From Bemisia tabaci (Eukaryota > Arthropoda > Insecta > Hemiptera > Aleyrodidae), in contig NC_092797.1 of NCBI RefSeq assembly GCF_918797505.1, positions 25,743,372-25,807,371 of the forward strand: a DNA stretch of 64,000 nt, in the 5' to 3' direction. The translations under genes were made by a program, and so were the position numbers. Shown here in pieces: positions 9,501 to 21,204 of this stretch. The notes under the pieces are model-generated. The model was not told the DNA's origin. It saw only the letters and a list, made by a program, of their open reading frames with translations, and did not search any database. Position 1 is the first letter of the stretch. Each line of letters opens with the position of its first letter.

Positions 9501-10900
9501 AAGTTTTGTATGTGTCAAGTACGCACGGCAGGATTGCTATGTTTGTGATATTCGACAAATTGTGATCGTTTCCCGGAAATGAAAATAAAGAAATGAAGGT
9601 GACGTAATAACTAAAGCTCGGTTCAAAGCACGCATGGCGATCATTTTCCGAATGATTCAATCCTCCCACCATTGAATCTAACTGAGAAACGGAGGTAATT
9701 TCGACGCGCGACGCTGGCAGTTTCTCACAGAGCTTCCTCTTGGAAATTCGCAGTAACATTTATAGAAACGACCTCTCCCGGCTTCCGAGGAAACGACCAA
9801 GAGCTGAGGTTCCCATGGAAGAAAACACAACTCCGCGCCTTCCATTTCCACCACTGCCTCCAGTCATATGCCACTAAAATATTTTCCAAGACTCGAGTGC
9901 CGGCGAAAATAGTGCAATTGGATTCTATTTCCATTCGCACAACGACCGAATGTCTTTCCTCGTCGCACAGACGAAATGAGAGCTCACGCGCAGTGCAGTG
10001 TGTGGTTCTTAAAGTCTTAGGCACCCACTTCCTTTGCGGGTGCATCGAGAGAAGAAAATATAGACAAAGGGTTGAACATTCTATTTCATCTTCCGCCGAC
10101 TACAAATAGTAGCTACCATTTCTTGACTCCGATCGTGAACAGCTTTATTGAATTTCCTACATTGAGTCTTTGAGCACCCATCTCCTCATTCCGCGCGTTC
10201 AATTTAAGTTCTTTTGTCTTGCATCAATGGGGGCAATTTTCTTTTACTTACTCACCATAGATTATATTTTTTTCGACTAATGGAAGGACTGAAATAGAAC
10301 TAATGATCTCTATTCAATTTTGAAAAAGTAATGGCTTTTTCGGAGGTTGCACGTGATTCGTCCTCTTGTCCCTTCAAAAATAAACAATGTTTTAAAGACG
10401 AGTATTTAATACAAACAAAATCAAAATGGTTGAAGGTTTTATAGTCAATAAAGATACGTAATTATCTTTTTTTTTGTACTCTTAAGAAGTTATATCTCAC
10501 AGTAGCTCAGCGTGCAGTGTCTTGTATGTAGGTAATCGTAAATCATTGCCGACAATAGACAAGAATTCATATAATATTAAGATACCGAATTTGATCATTG
10601 AAATACGGTGATTCGAACCACGCATTTAAGGCTTAGGAAGTCCAAAACCTTCTATGCGAATACTTTGTTCCTTCATATATGCATGGAGCGAAACCCTAGT
10701 TTATCGGGCAAAATTTTGCTGGAAAGCGATTTTTTGATTTCGTTATCTATTGTAAGAAGAAATTAAAATTAAACATTCTTTTTAGTGCGAGTTCAGAGGG
10801 TTATAAATTAATCTTGATGTTTATGAAGAACGTATGTCGCATAAGATATATTGTGTGTAAAAAGAAGGGGGGAGAAATTGCTTAATAATAAAAGGTACCC
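9501..10900. other. Gene-free stretch
   Basis: Short overlapping ORFs on both strands at 9490-10109 have no recognisable domain, and GC is slightly raised near 9700-10050. No gene call is supported. Confidence 0.5.
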
Positions 10901-11027
10901 GCATTAAATTTTTAAGCCTGATACTATTCTTGACTAGGAAAACAAACCCTCGATCTAGAATAATCAAGTTGAATTTGTAGTCTTTTGGAGGTCGTAGAAT
11001 TGCCCATATGCACATCACGCCGACCAG

Positions 11028-11250
11028 TGGCTGCATTGAGTTTGGCGCAATGCGTGAAGTATTCCTGCAGTCTTGTAGGCGCTAATATGCTTCTCGCGCC
11101 GACCAGCGGCCGAACTGTGTTAGGCGCAATGCGTGAAGTATTCCTGCGGTCTTGTAGGCGCTAATATGCTTCTCGCGCCGACCAGCGACCGAACTGTGTT
11201 AGGCGCAATGCGTGAGGTATTCATGCAGCCTTGTAGGCGCTTATATGCGC
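11028..11250. repeat. Three tandem 79-bp units (G-related)
   Basis: GGCGCAATGCGTGA starts at 11044, 11123 and 11202, a regular 79-bp period; each unit ends CTTGTAGGCGCT. Related two-unit array at about 14010-14165 (period about 83) with similar left flanks (AGTTGAATTT..TTTTGGAGGTC). The core matches one arm of the 78-bp G palindrome. Confidence 0.8.
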
Positions 11251-11626
11251 TCTTCCATTTTAGTGAAAACAATTTCTTTCCTCAGACTAGCCGTTTTCAG
11301 GATAATTACAGATTTCGTAGGAAAAGCACGATTACAAGCAAAATTCGACTTTCCTAGCCGCAGAGAACTACCGCGATAGCTCATAAAGCGGAAGTCGCGA
11401 AATAATAAGTATTTGCAATGGGAAATTTTATGTTCTTTAAACAATACCCAATTACATTTTCCCGTAGGATTGATTGTTTTTAAGACATAAACAAAAACAG
11501 GTGGCGTATTTTGACTTCTCCGTCTATCTTTTTCCGCCTTTCTGCTAAACGAGGCCCCTACAAGAATCGATACATTTCCATAGGTTTAAATGAGGAAAAA
11601 ACAATCTTACCGATTTGCTGCGAACC

Positions 11627-11680
11627 CGCTAATGCTTGGTTCCTTTCTGCTGAACGCGGTCCATTTTTAACCTTATTTTC
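11627..11680. repeat. V-family end fragment
   Basis: GGTTCCTTTCTGCTGAACGC and GGTCCATTT match the right terminus of the V elements at 19543-19790 and 40895-41130. Confidence 0.6.
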
Positions 11681-11699
11681 AGTGATTCGGTTTCACTGA

Positions 11700-12335
11700 A
11701 AGTTAAGAGACGGACAGCGAAACGTGGCAAGAGGGAGCGAGCATCGTCCCTCGGCCGAATCCGCTGAGCGTAAAAATCTTCACCTGAGGAGGTGACGGTG
11801 GCCGCACCATCCCGGACGCGGGGAGAATTTCAATTACGTGTACGACGAGTGATAAGTAAAATATTCTGAATGTTGAGTAGCGTCCGCGTCATTTTTGTTG
11901 ATTCTCGCGTGGATCGGGGTCTCGTTATCCTTCGGGAGAAGTCGCCGACCGGGTCCGAGGCCGGGGCGACCTTTGCAGACGCGAATCATTATTTTTATCA
12001 GTTTTCGTTCCCCCCCCCCCCCCCCCCCCCCCCGCCTCCTTATCCGCGATGGAAATCCGAGTGCGGGACAATCGGTGTGGAAATTAAACGAAAATAGACG
12101 CGTCGCAGAGGAGGAAAATCCGTTCGCTCACCGCGAGCCCCCATCATCGTATACACTTTTCAACTTTATCGGATGGCCTTATTGTTTCCACGAGACGTTT
12201 CATGGGATTTGTCCCAGGAAAATATCTCACTTGCAAAGTCGGGAAAAATATTGCGAATCAGTCGATGGAGGGCCTCAGAAGACGAGGCGCATAAGTGCAG
12301 TTTTTGAAAAAAAAATTGAGATATTCGAGTAAAAC
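11700..12335. other. GC-richer single-copy stretch with poly-C tract
   Basis: No internal repeat match. Contains a pure C tract at about 12010-12033. Overlapping plus-strand ORFs at 11870-12332 run through the C tract and give poly-proline, so they are not trusted. Could be regulatory or unseen non-coding exon sequence. Confidence 0.4.
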
Positions 12336-12594
12336 TGGACTGCATTTTGCAAGAGGGAACCAAAAGCATTGCAATGTTGCTAAGATGGTGCAACTTTTCT
12401 TGTCTTGGAAGAAAAACCTGGTCTTTTAGAAACATTTTCTACTTCACACGCTAAAAACTGTAAATTTAAGACCAAAATCACCGTGTAAATTTCATATTTT
12501 TGCATGATTACAGTAATTTTATCGCAAAGGGTGAAGTCGCACAATTTTAGCAACACGGCAATGCTTCTGGTTCCTTCTTGCAAAATGCAATCCA
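12336..12594. repeat. T-family fold-back element, copy 1
   Basis: Inverted arms of about 60 nt: left TGCATTTTGCAAGAGGGAAC and right GGTTCCTTCTTGCAAAATGC. Copies at 32578-32833 and 42864-43116 share arms and interior (ACTGAAATCATG, AAAGATAAAACTTG in the latter two). Confidence 0.8.
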
Positions 12595-12780
12595 ACTAGT
12601 CTTCATCCGTAAGACTGTGCCGTTAGTCCCCTCGTTTGTAAATTTTTCCAACCGGTGTAAGTGTAATTTGTTTGTCTTTCGGTGACATCCAGGAAGCCTA
12701 TAGACGGGAGCAAAGCGCGAATGGATTCCGCGTCGAGTGTAAAGGGACTCTAGTTGGGAGATCAGTCGCTTGATGACGCC

Positions 12781-12816
12781 CAGAGAGTATAGAAGGTATA
12801 CCTTCTATACTCTCTG
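12781..12816. mobile_element. 36-bp perfect palindrome with 8-bp target duplication
   Basis: The half-site CAGAGAGTATAGAAGGTA is followed directly by its exact reverse complement. ATGACGCC flanks it on both sides (12773-12780 and 12817-12824). CAG...CTG ends and an 8-bp duplication are hAT features, so this looks like a hAT element reduced to its two terminal repeats. Confidence 0.8.
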
Positions 12817-12870
12817 ATGACGCCTTGCGAGGGATGTTCCAAAAATAACATCAGGTGGACGAGAGCAGAT

Positions 12871-13123
12871 CGACGGTGAAACTACCAAACCACGTATCTC
12901 GGTTTGCGACGTCGCAGACTTCCTGTCATACTTTATTTTTTAAATGAAAAGCTACTTAACGTCCAGTCTTGAAAATTTCCGTGATTTTTCCTCTTCGTGC
13001 GGAGAAAATTCTGTGAAAATTTCAAGGAATGATATTGATTTGGTCTACTTCAAAAAAATAAAATGTGAGCGGAGATTTTTAAACACCGCAAACGAGATAC
13101 GTGGTTTGGTAGTTTCACCGTCG
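12871..13123. mobile_element. H-family MITE, copy 1
   Basis: About 253 bp with inverted termini of about 30 nt (CGACGGTGAAACTACCAAAC on the left, its complement on the right). A truncated copy is at 63032-63136 and a diverged one at about 14166-14395. Confidence 0.8.
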
Positions 13124-13900
13124 AGATGCGTGTGAGAAGCCAGGAGAGGGGCGATGACTGCCGAGGAGCGGGGAACGGAAATAAAGAACCAGGGCGGCGA
13201 TGAGACCCGAAGCAAATTTATCGATCCGAGCTTGAGAGCAATTTTGAGTAATTGAAAAATGGCACGAATCAGCAGCTCGCGGATGAGATAAAAAGCCAAT
13301 ATTCTCAACAATCAATCTTTCCGCGACCGGCAGCGGTGGCGGAGCACTGACTTCCAGCCACTTGGTTCGAGTGCGATGCGGGGAGGGGGGCGGGGGGGGG
13401 GGGGTCGGCCTGGGATGGAAATCACACGTAAGCACATATGCGGAGATTGCGCCAAACGTGAAAAACACAGATCCGCCTTAATCAATCTCGCAGATGCGTC
13501 TGACTTGGGACCTTAAACCGTCGTGATACAGATCCGTAGGCATGACCCCGTTGATCCACGTGGAGGATGCGTAAATTATTTTATCTCGACTCTAAGTGAT
13601 AAATGGTCTCATCCGAGTCATGCGTAAAGCTCAAATCGGTTTTCAATGCTCAAACTTTTTTTTTCTATGTTCCGAGTTTGAGCTTTTAAAACTTTAGCGA
13701 AGAAAATCTTCGGAAGTTTAAAACCGTTTGAAATTTTATTAGCAACAATTCATAGCTCTCTACTATTTAAGACAAAATGTACCCGGAAGGTATTTTTCAG
13801 TGAGTGGAAGTAAAATTAGAATCGATGAGTTTAATGTTTCTTGGCTTCCATGAAATTTTCTCAATTGCTGCAGAAAATGATTGCAGAGGTAATATGTCGA
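13124..13900. other. Gene-free stretch with long G tract
   Basis: Fairly GC-rich from 13130 to 13420, with GGGGAGGGGGGCGG plus a following G run at about 13378-13404 that could form a G-quadruplex. Then AT-rich. No gene recognised. Confidence 0.5.
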
Positions 13901-13904
13901 CGGT

Positions 13905-14395
13905 GTAACTACAACAAACCCTCGATTCAGAATAATGGAGTTGAATTTTTAGTTTTTTGGAGGTCAAATTGGATAGTTTTCGTAGAATTGTCCATATGCA
14001 TTTCACGCCGACTGGCGAGGCGACCGCTCTGTGTTTGGTGCAATGCATGAAGTATTCCTGCAGTCTTGTAGGCGCTCGTATGCTTCTCGCACTGACTAGC
14101 GCGCGCCCGCACTGTATTTGGCGCAATGAGTGAAGTATTCCTGCGGTCTTGTAGGCGCTTATATTCGCTTTTCCTGTGACGTTGCAGACGTCCTGCCATA
14201 TTCCATTTTTTCAATGAAAGTACCTAACGTCAATTCTTGGAAATTTCTGTGATCGTTTTTCTTTGTGCGAAGAAAACTCTGTAAAGACTTCAAGGAATGT
14301 TATTCATTAGTTTTTATTCATTAAATAAAATAGGAGCGGAGCTTTTAAACACTGCAAACGAGATACAAGGTCTGGTGATTTCACCGTTGATGTAG
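13905..14395. repeat. Composite repeat: G-type tandem pair followed by diverged H copy
   Basis: 13905-14165 repeats the flank and two units of the 11 kb array. 14166-14395 matches H internally (CTGCCATA..TTTTTTCAATGAAA, CAAGGAATGTTATTCATTAG) and ends with the degenerate right terminus CACCGTTGATG. Confidence 0.65.
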
Positions 14396-15165
14396 GTCTT
14401 AAGTGAATTGATAAAATATTTGAAAAGGATATAGAATCGGTATTGCTACGCATATTAGCTTTAAATGATTAATTGGAAGTTGTTTCACACGGACCTTTGC
14501 ACACAATGAGGTCCATTCAATTCACCCAAGTAAGCCGCTCGGTGCTCTCATTAAACAAAATTTTGCCCTCAACTCAATTCCCGTCACCGATGTAAAATTG
14601 TTATTGCAGATCCGCTATTCAAATGAAACAACTTTGACAGCCTCTTTTTTTATTTTGCATATTGGATGAATCGAAAACTTACTGAGAAATAAACAAAACA
14701 AGTGGAATTTTTCTCTCCACCATCATTATTCAATACCTTGCTAGCGCTTGATGAAGAATGCAAATTTCAATCAACTCAGTTGAAACAGAAATCTCACGAC
14801 ATCAGCAACACTACTAAAGCAACCAGTGAGTCTCCTACTTTCTCTGTTTACATTGCTTCTTATTTTGCATTTAAAGCGTTCTTTTCCTTATTTCATAACC
14901 TTCGGCTATTTCTTAGAGATAAAATCTAAGGGGACTGAACATTCCTCGACTAATCTTGGAATTTTGAGCGATAGTCATTCCGGCTCGGCGAGCACAGGGT
15001 TGCATATTCGTAATTTTGAAGGTGATATTTTACCACGCACAGAATCGATGCTAAAATATTATGATGAAATGACCGATTTTTATTATATTGACACCTAAGT
15101 AAATGTAACACGGTACGTTACACGAGGATGAAAATTAAGAGTTACCTCTACTTTTTCACCAACGT
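14396..15165. other. Gene-free stretch
   Basis: AT-rich. Two overlapping plus ORFs (14702-14929 and 14826-15098) have low-complexity composition and no recognised domain. Confidence 0.5.
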
Positions 15166-15329
15166 CAGTGGCGTGGCGGGCTTTGCGATATATCGATTGA
15201 TCTACCGTTCAAACCCATGGAAAAGGATCAATAAACAGGGTGTTCGAAATAAACACCTTAATAATCGACTCTATACCATAGCTTCAAATAAGGAAATATC
15301 GATAATTGATCATTCAGGCCTCGCCACTA
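15166..15329. mobile_element. D-family hAT-like MITE, copy 1 (degenerate)
   Basis: Left end CAGTGGCGTGGCG, right end CTCGCCACTA, centre CAGGGTGTTCG. More diverged than the other six copies, and no clear target duplication remains. Confidence 0.7.
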
Positions 15330-15545
15330 GATCAACATAAACCGCGAAGAGAGTATCGAGTATTGTGATACTTCGTTCGCGGTTTATCGCGACGTCTCTT
15401 AATATTGAAGAGCATCGCTGAAGTGTAGCAGCAATGTCCCATTTTGATCGTGAAAACTTATTTAACAACATATTTAGCTTCAATTAGTAAGAAAAGACTC
15501 TATAACGCGCTCAAGGACAGGTTCTTCTCACGAAAAAAATGTTTT

Positions 15546-15726
15546 AGGGGCTGTACCCTAAAATTATGGCACCACCCCAATTTGTTGGATGATACGGACA
15601 ATACCGATTAATCGAGGTAGTACTGCAACTTAGGTTGGGGTAGTGCCGCAACATTTGGGTTAGTAACGTAATTTATCGGGGTACTACTACAATTAATCGG
15701 AAATGTCACTATTATCCATAAACCCC
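15546..15726. repeat. P-family repeat, copy 1
   Basis: Shares GTACCCTAAAATTA, GTTGGATGAT and GGTAGTACTGCAAC with 20506-20632 and, in part, 29028-29185. The right end (ATTAATCGGAAATGTCACTA) mirrors the left (GGACAATACCGATTAAT), so it is also palindromic. Confidence 0.65.
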
Positions 15727-16671
15727 GCGCTCTTTTTTCCATGCTATAAATTGTATTAACTGATGAACCTTCTCATTAATGTCCGACCATAAACCAGATG
15801 GGTCTCTATTTTGAGTCCCTAGAGCAGGTAGGCTACAAGGCGAGGACTGTAACAAACTGGGTCTTTTTTCAGGCGAGGGAAAAAATGGACAAAAAATTCC
15901 CAGCGGCAGCAGGCACAATTTCCACTGCGGAGTAGAGGGAGAGGATCATTGCTTATAATCGCGAATGAAATAGAAAAAAGATCCGATGACGGCGTTGCCT
16001 CGTTGCCTTTTCATACAGGTCAACGACTAAACCAGCAAAAAAAAACCGTGAGAAAAAGCACTCAAGAATTATCTCACGGTTATGTATTAGACAAAATGTG
16101 CATCTGGTTTACGGTTAAAATTTCAGTCCGCTATCCCTTTAATAGTGTTCTTTATCATTCAAAATTGATAACTGTCATGTATAGAAATTTGGTTGATTTA
16201 TTTTGCTTTGGGCGACTCAAATCCCCGGTATCAATTAGTAGATACCGAAATGTGTCTATGAGTATTTGTAGACTTAGTAAATAGTCATCCAGCCATGAAA
16301 TCAACAGAAATGAAAAGTAAATCAGTCAACTCCTGTATATAACCTTTATGAAGTATACCCCGTGACTCTATTTAGGCCTTCATTGTTTGCAAGTTGTTCA
16401 TAAGGCATAGTAATATTGCACTTTCAAAATTTTCCGGTGATTACAGTCACCAACATTGTATTCTTAAGAATAGTCAAGAAAACTACACATCAATTCTTTA
16501 AAAATCGCGTTAAACTTGATTATCCGTTGGTTACACCCACCAAATTTCTTCGGAATTCTTGAAATCAAGAATTCAAGAATTCGAAATCCCGCTCTTGTGT
16601 GAAAAAGCGCTGAAAAAGGGCAATACTGAGAACGCAATTTTTCCGATGGGACACGCTCTAAAAATCTGAAA
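15727..16671. other. Gene-free stretch
   Basis: AT-rich. A 111-codon plus ORF (15949-16284) has no recognisable features. Nothing else found. Confidence 0.5.
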
Positions 16672-17231
16672 ATGGACCTTTAGACAAGGTACGAATTTTA
16701 GCATTCTGATACATGTTTCTTAACCAAAATTTTACGTAAAAAACGATGTGCACAACAAAAATTACCAAAACGAACTTCTTACGAAGATATTGAATGATTC
16801 TTGATGCGTGAATTCAAACCGTCTGCTCATGAAAACTCAATGCTCTACGTGATTCACATCGCGCGCTAAACGTTATCATAACAGTCTCTGCGATATAAAA
16901 ATCTGGCAACTTCGATCTTGACGCTTTGGTTCAGCTATAGCAAATTGCTTATAATTTGAACAACCAATGGTGGGAACTGAACATTGCTCGATTGAGAAGC
17001 TTGCTGAAACCGTTGTAGTGCGCGATTTGACTCACGTGGAGCTTTGAGTTTCTTGTGAGCGGGCAGTTCAAATTCCTGATAAGCAGTGTGGAATAGAAAC
17101 ATTAATATCTTCGTTAGGAGTTGGTTTCAGTAATTTTCGTTGAGCGAATCGTGTTTTATGTGAAATTCTGGTTAAGGAACTTTTATAAAATTGCTTAAAT
17201 TCGTACCTTGGTTAGTGGTCCATTTTTGTTT
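16672..17231. repeat. X fold-back element, about 560 bp
   Basis: Arms of about 230 nt pair along most of their length: AAGGTACGAATTTTA with TAAATTCGTACCTT, AATATCTTCGT with ACGAAGATATT, CTCACGTGGAGC with CTCTACGTGATT. Outer ends AAATGGACC / GGTCCATTT. No ORF; only one copy in the window. Confidence 0.75.
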
Positions 17232-17765
17232 CCTTGATTGTATTATAGTAAGTCCACCATCTCTTAGAAAATAAAAGTTATCCTCTAGCGCACAATCCGA
17301 CAACAATTTAGGATAGGAGATGTGCAGAGGCGGGCCCTTTTTAAGAGTATATTTTTTCCTCACACGGCGCGTGTTCCCAGACCATTTCGCCACTGCGTTA
17401 CGGCACACTCCCCAATCTTCCGCAGCTTTATCGTTCGGAGAGGGAGGCGGGAGTAATCTTCTCAGCCGCATGAAAATTTGCCCGCATCCGGGCCATTTTT
17501 CCACGGCGTTATCAGTCTGATCCGCGCACCAGCCCTGACAATAGTTTTGCCGTAAAATTTTTTATCCAATAATTTGCCCATTGTTTGTTCCGGAGTAAGC
17601 GGAGTTTTCAGCTCCAGTCCCGGGCTGTGTGCTAACCCGAAGTTTATCATCTCCGATCCCTCTCCGTATCACACTTTCCTCGGATAAGGCTGCTAGCCGG
17701 AGCCTGGTTAGGAAATTTAAACAAATCACCATGGCCACTGTTGCAAAATTTGCACACCCATTTTC
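17232..17765. other. Gene-free stretch
   Basis: Mid-GC. Short overlapping ORFs occur on both strands (17172-17861), none with a known domain. Confidence 0.45.
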
Positions 17766-17769
17766 CTCG

Positions 17770-19215
17770 AGTGAGACAATGGAGATGTTGCATGTGTCAG
17801 GAATTTTCGATTTGACTATTGATTCTTCTGTAAAAGTTCGCGAGAAACACGATGGTGCCACTGGTTTTTTCTGAAATTAACTCCCAAGCTCAAAAAAAGC
17901 TCTCAAGTTGAGGCCAAAATGGAGGCCCTAGTAAAAATTGGCAGTAGAATGTGTGTTCCAGAATACTATAGACCTAAAGCCGGCTGTAAGATTTCCAATA
18001 GCTTCTGTAGCCGGCTGTACAATTTCTTATAGCCTTTTATAGCCGATGGCGATTAAGCAACAGCCGGACGATAAAGTTTATGCTAAACGTTACTAAATAC
18101 GGATACTAGGACTTAGTGAGTTTTTGGACTACCGCTCTCTTTTTGGGCCGCAGTATCTTGATTTATTTTGCGAGGAAAACTCCGTACATTTGAAGGATGA
18201 CTGTCATTCTTAATATGTTGGAGCGCCTTCAATTTCGTATGATACTGTGCAATACCTCTGGTGTGAAATAGTTGCTTCAAGCGCCGTGGTTCGCTGCGGC
18301 GCGGCGGGCGGGCAGGGAGCTCGAAACGCGCATTGGCGCCTACAAACCTAACAGGGATACTTCACGCATTGCGCAATGCGTGAAGTATCCCTGTTAGGTT
18401 TGTAGGCACCAGTGCGTCGCCGCTCCGCTTTGTGTTAGGCTCTAATATTTAATCTCGTGGAGTCAGCGTTTTTCAACTCATGATTTTGAAATGTTTGCTT
18501 ACTCTGTATGGACTATTCTCATTTTAATTGATGAAAAAAAAAAAAAAAATGTTTTAAAGGAAAATATAATGTGTGTTCTGTAAATATTAAGGTAGTTCCG
18601 TATCAAACTTAATGATTTCCAAAGCACACGAATTTCTGCACAATTTCTTACAGCCTTTTATAGCCAATGGCGATAAAGGGTAAAGCCCGGCGATAGGATC
18701 TATAGCCCGATCGTAAACTTTTTTATAGCTTCGTATAGCCCGGCTATATAATTCGCTCCGCTTTCTACAGCCAGCTATACGATTTTCAATAGCCTTCTTT
18801 AGTCGGCTATAAGAACTCCTATGGTATTTTGAAACGCAGCTCCTATCGCCAATTTTTACCAGGGGGGATATCCCACGCTACCCTGAGATCCCACCTCTAC
18901 ATAAAAAAAACTCTCCATGCAAAGATAGGGAGTAAATACATTAGCAGAGATGCCAAGTTTTCAGTTTTAGAGTCCCCAAATAAAGTGGCAGCCCTGTCAA
19001 TGTATGTGCCCCCTATCTTTGCATAGAGTTTGTCTTGATGTAGAGGTGGACTTTCAGGATAGCGTGGGATATCCCCTCCATTTTGGCCTCAACTTGAGAG
19101 CTTCTTTTGAGCTTGGAAGTTGATTTCAGAGAAAACCAGTAGCATCATCGTGTTTCTCGCCAATTTTTACATAAGAATCAACAGTCAAAACGCAAATTCC
19201 TCACACATGCAACAT
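17770..19215. repeat. E-family fold-back, copy 2, split by an F insertion
   Basis: The left arm (17770-17925) stops at CCAAAATGGAGG and the element resumes at GGGGATATCCCACGC (from about 18866) to 19215. The uninterrupted copies at 7.9 and 53.2 kb read straight through this junction, proving the insertion. Confidence 0.85.
17928..18868. mobile_element. F-family element, copy 2, nested in E
   Basis: About 940 bp, from CCCTAGTAAAAATTGGCAG to CGCCAATTTTTACCAGGG; matches copy 1 throughout, including the 78-bp palindrome (18334-18411) and subterminal TATAGCCGGC words. Not transposase-coding. Confidence 0.85.
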
Positions 19216-19542
19216 CTCCGTTGATCGCTACCAATATTCCACCGTGCAGTTCTCCGCGTGGACAGTTCGTTGCCTGCCCAATAGCTCGGCTGCAAACTTC
19301 CTCCAAAAATGGCTCTATAATCGCGGTTTTTTTCCTCCTTTTTTTTTACAGGTTTTTGCACCTATTTAGCTGCAGGATGCCGATAAGCTGTGGACATGAA
19401 AGTTTTGCCCTTAAACTTTGAGATTTTTTGTTTGATAGACACCCGTAAACAGTCGGATTAACTATCAAATGGAACACTGTCAGACTATCTATCACCCATG
19501 TTTACAATAAAAAAAGCTTGAACTTCACATTTGGACCTCGTT

Positions 19543-19790
19543 AAGCAGAAAGGAATCAAGCCACATCATTTATTGCCAAATATAATTGGGAAATTTAATT
19601 TTTTACATATGAAAACGGTTGTGCGCATCTTAGTGCACATTTCAGTGTATAATCGGCACAGCACGAAGAAAATTCATTAACATTTTCAAAGGAATCTGCA
19701 CAAAGGTCCTCTAGTAAAAAATTATATTGCCCAGTTACATTTGGCAATAATGATGTGGCTTGGTTCCTTTCTGTTGAACGCGGTCCATTT
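19543..19790. mobile_element. V-family MITE, copy 1
   Basis: Inverted arms of about 70 nt: TTAAGCAGAAAGGAATCAAG..TTTATTGCCAAAT on the left; ATTTGGCAATAATG..GGTTCCTTTCTGTTGAACGC on the right. Copy 2 at 40895-41130, fragment at 11627-11680. Confidence 0.75.
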
Positions 19791-19905
19791 AATATGTCCC
19801 GAGAAATGAGTTTTCATGCTCAACCTCCTCGAGAAGTCAGGTCCAGGTATGCTCTAAGGATTACTTTACAAAATCTTTAAAAGTCAGGGAAGAGTTGAGA
19901 AATTT

Positions 19906-20070
19906 CAGTGGCGTGGCGTGTTTTGCGATATATCGATTGTTATGCCATTTAAACCTATGGAAAAGGATCGATATACAGGGTGTTCGCAGCGAACATCTTA
20001 ATAATCGATTCTTTACCATAGGTTTCAATGGCATAACAATCAATATATCGCAATTCACGCCACGCCACTG
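19906..20070. mobile_element. D-family hAT-like MITE, copy 2
   Basis: 165 bp, CAGTGGCGTGGCGTG...CACGCCACGCCACTG, with palindromic interior (ATGCCATTTAAACCTATGG and its complement) and centre GTTCGCAGCGAAC. Flanks AGAAATTT / AGAAATGT agree at 7 of 8 positions. Confidence 0.9.
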
Positions 20071-20079
20071 AGAAATGTT

Positions 20080-20505
20080 AATATTCAAGGCAATTTGTTG
20101 CACTGCAAGGCTTTAGTTCTGTGTATCTATCATCTTGAAAACTAGTTCGCACACCAGATGAGCATCAAAGGGAACGAAAGTTATCACTGCAGATGCACAG
20201 CTGAGTGCAAAACAAAGAGGTGAAGGTGATTGATTTTACCCCGCATCAAATGACACCCGACGCCGAACGCGGAAGGAGAGGTGTGTAACTGATACTCAGT
20301 AACGACTTCCCATCTTATTTCCTGTAAGCTCCGACTTCCCTTTTTCGTCAGCAAAAGAGTGCTGTGCACAGGGTATCACAAAGGTAAACTTACACCGGTA
20401 AGATTTAACCCTGTTGTCTGGTTTAATAATGATAGGGTGATTTTTTCCCCCTACAATCCCTTGTACCTACAATCACTCGGCTGAGAGACGAAACACGGAA
20501 AAAAA
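20080..20505. other. Gene-free stretch
   Basis: No match to the repeat families, except that the immediate left edge is the D flank. No gene seen. Confidence 0.5.
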
Positions 20506-20632
20506 TGTTAAGGGTTGTACCCTAAAATAATTGTGGTATTTCCCCAATTCGTTGGATGATATAGATATTTTCAATTAATTGTGGTAGTACTGCAACATTT
20601 GAGTTGGTAACCTAATTTATCTTAACTATTTA
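20506..20632. repeat. P-family repeat, copy 2 (partial)
   Basis: GGGTTGTACCCTAAAATAAT and GGTAGTACTGCAACATTTG match copy 1; the right end is lost. Confidence 0.65.
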
Positions 20633-20859
20633 TATTTAACTTTCATTGCAGTTTCCTTTTTGAAATGCTCCTCACGTACTTTTAGCCGTCAAAATTGTAA
20701 AAACTCTGTATTTTAAAAAATTGACGCATCTTTTGAAATAAGTATCTACAACGATGATAGGATGATGCAATTTTTTAAAAATAATCCCATCTATGCAGGA
20801 GAGAAATAATTATTTTGTCCAAAATTAACAGAAGAGTCAGAATTTCAATCTGAGTGAGA

Positions 20860-21175
20860 ATATTTGACACTTTGCCTAGGCATTTGACAAAATGCCTTCA
20901 TTTGATTATTTGCTTGCGAGATGTCGTTGTTCCCCAGTCAAAAGAACGTAACTACAGTTTAACATTGCCAAATTTCCTTTCACAATTTTTATTTTTACTT
21001 GGAAACTTTAGGGATTACTCCTTTGGAAATTTCACAGATTTTTCCATGGACTATTGTCAAAAATCAACGAAATTTTGGTCGGAAATCGCACGTTACTTTT
21101 CGTTAAAAACAAGAGTCGAGTAAGTAGCTTTCGCAACCCTGGAATGGAGATACGACCCTTCGTCCGGGAAACGAC
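20860..21175. repeat. Y-family copy 2 and adjoining shared segment
   Basis: 20860-20925 is the reverse complement of intron sequence around 5590-5655 (GCATTTTGTCAAATGCC). 20938-21175 runs from AAAGAACGTAACTACAG to GGAGATACGACCCTTCGTCC, whose ends are imperfect inverted repeats of each other. Confidence 0.6.
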
Positions 21176-21204
21176 AATATATGTATGTATGTATAAAGCC
21201 GCTT

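Noticed and set aside
11870..12332. Proline-rich plus ORFs
   Set aside because: Created by reading through a pure C tract; overlapping frames and no domain.
11028..14165. Regular repeats resembling a CRISPR array
   Set aside because: Adjacent 79-bp units without unique spacers, in eukaryotic DNA; this is a short tandem repeat.
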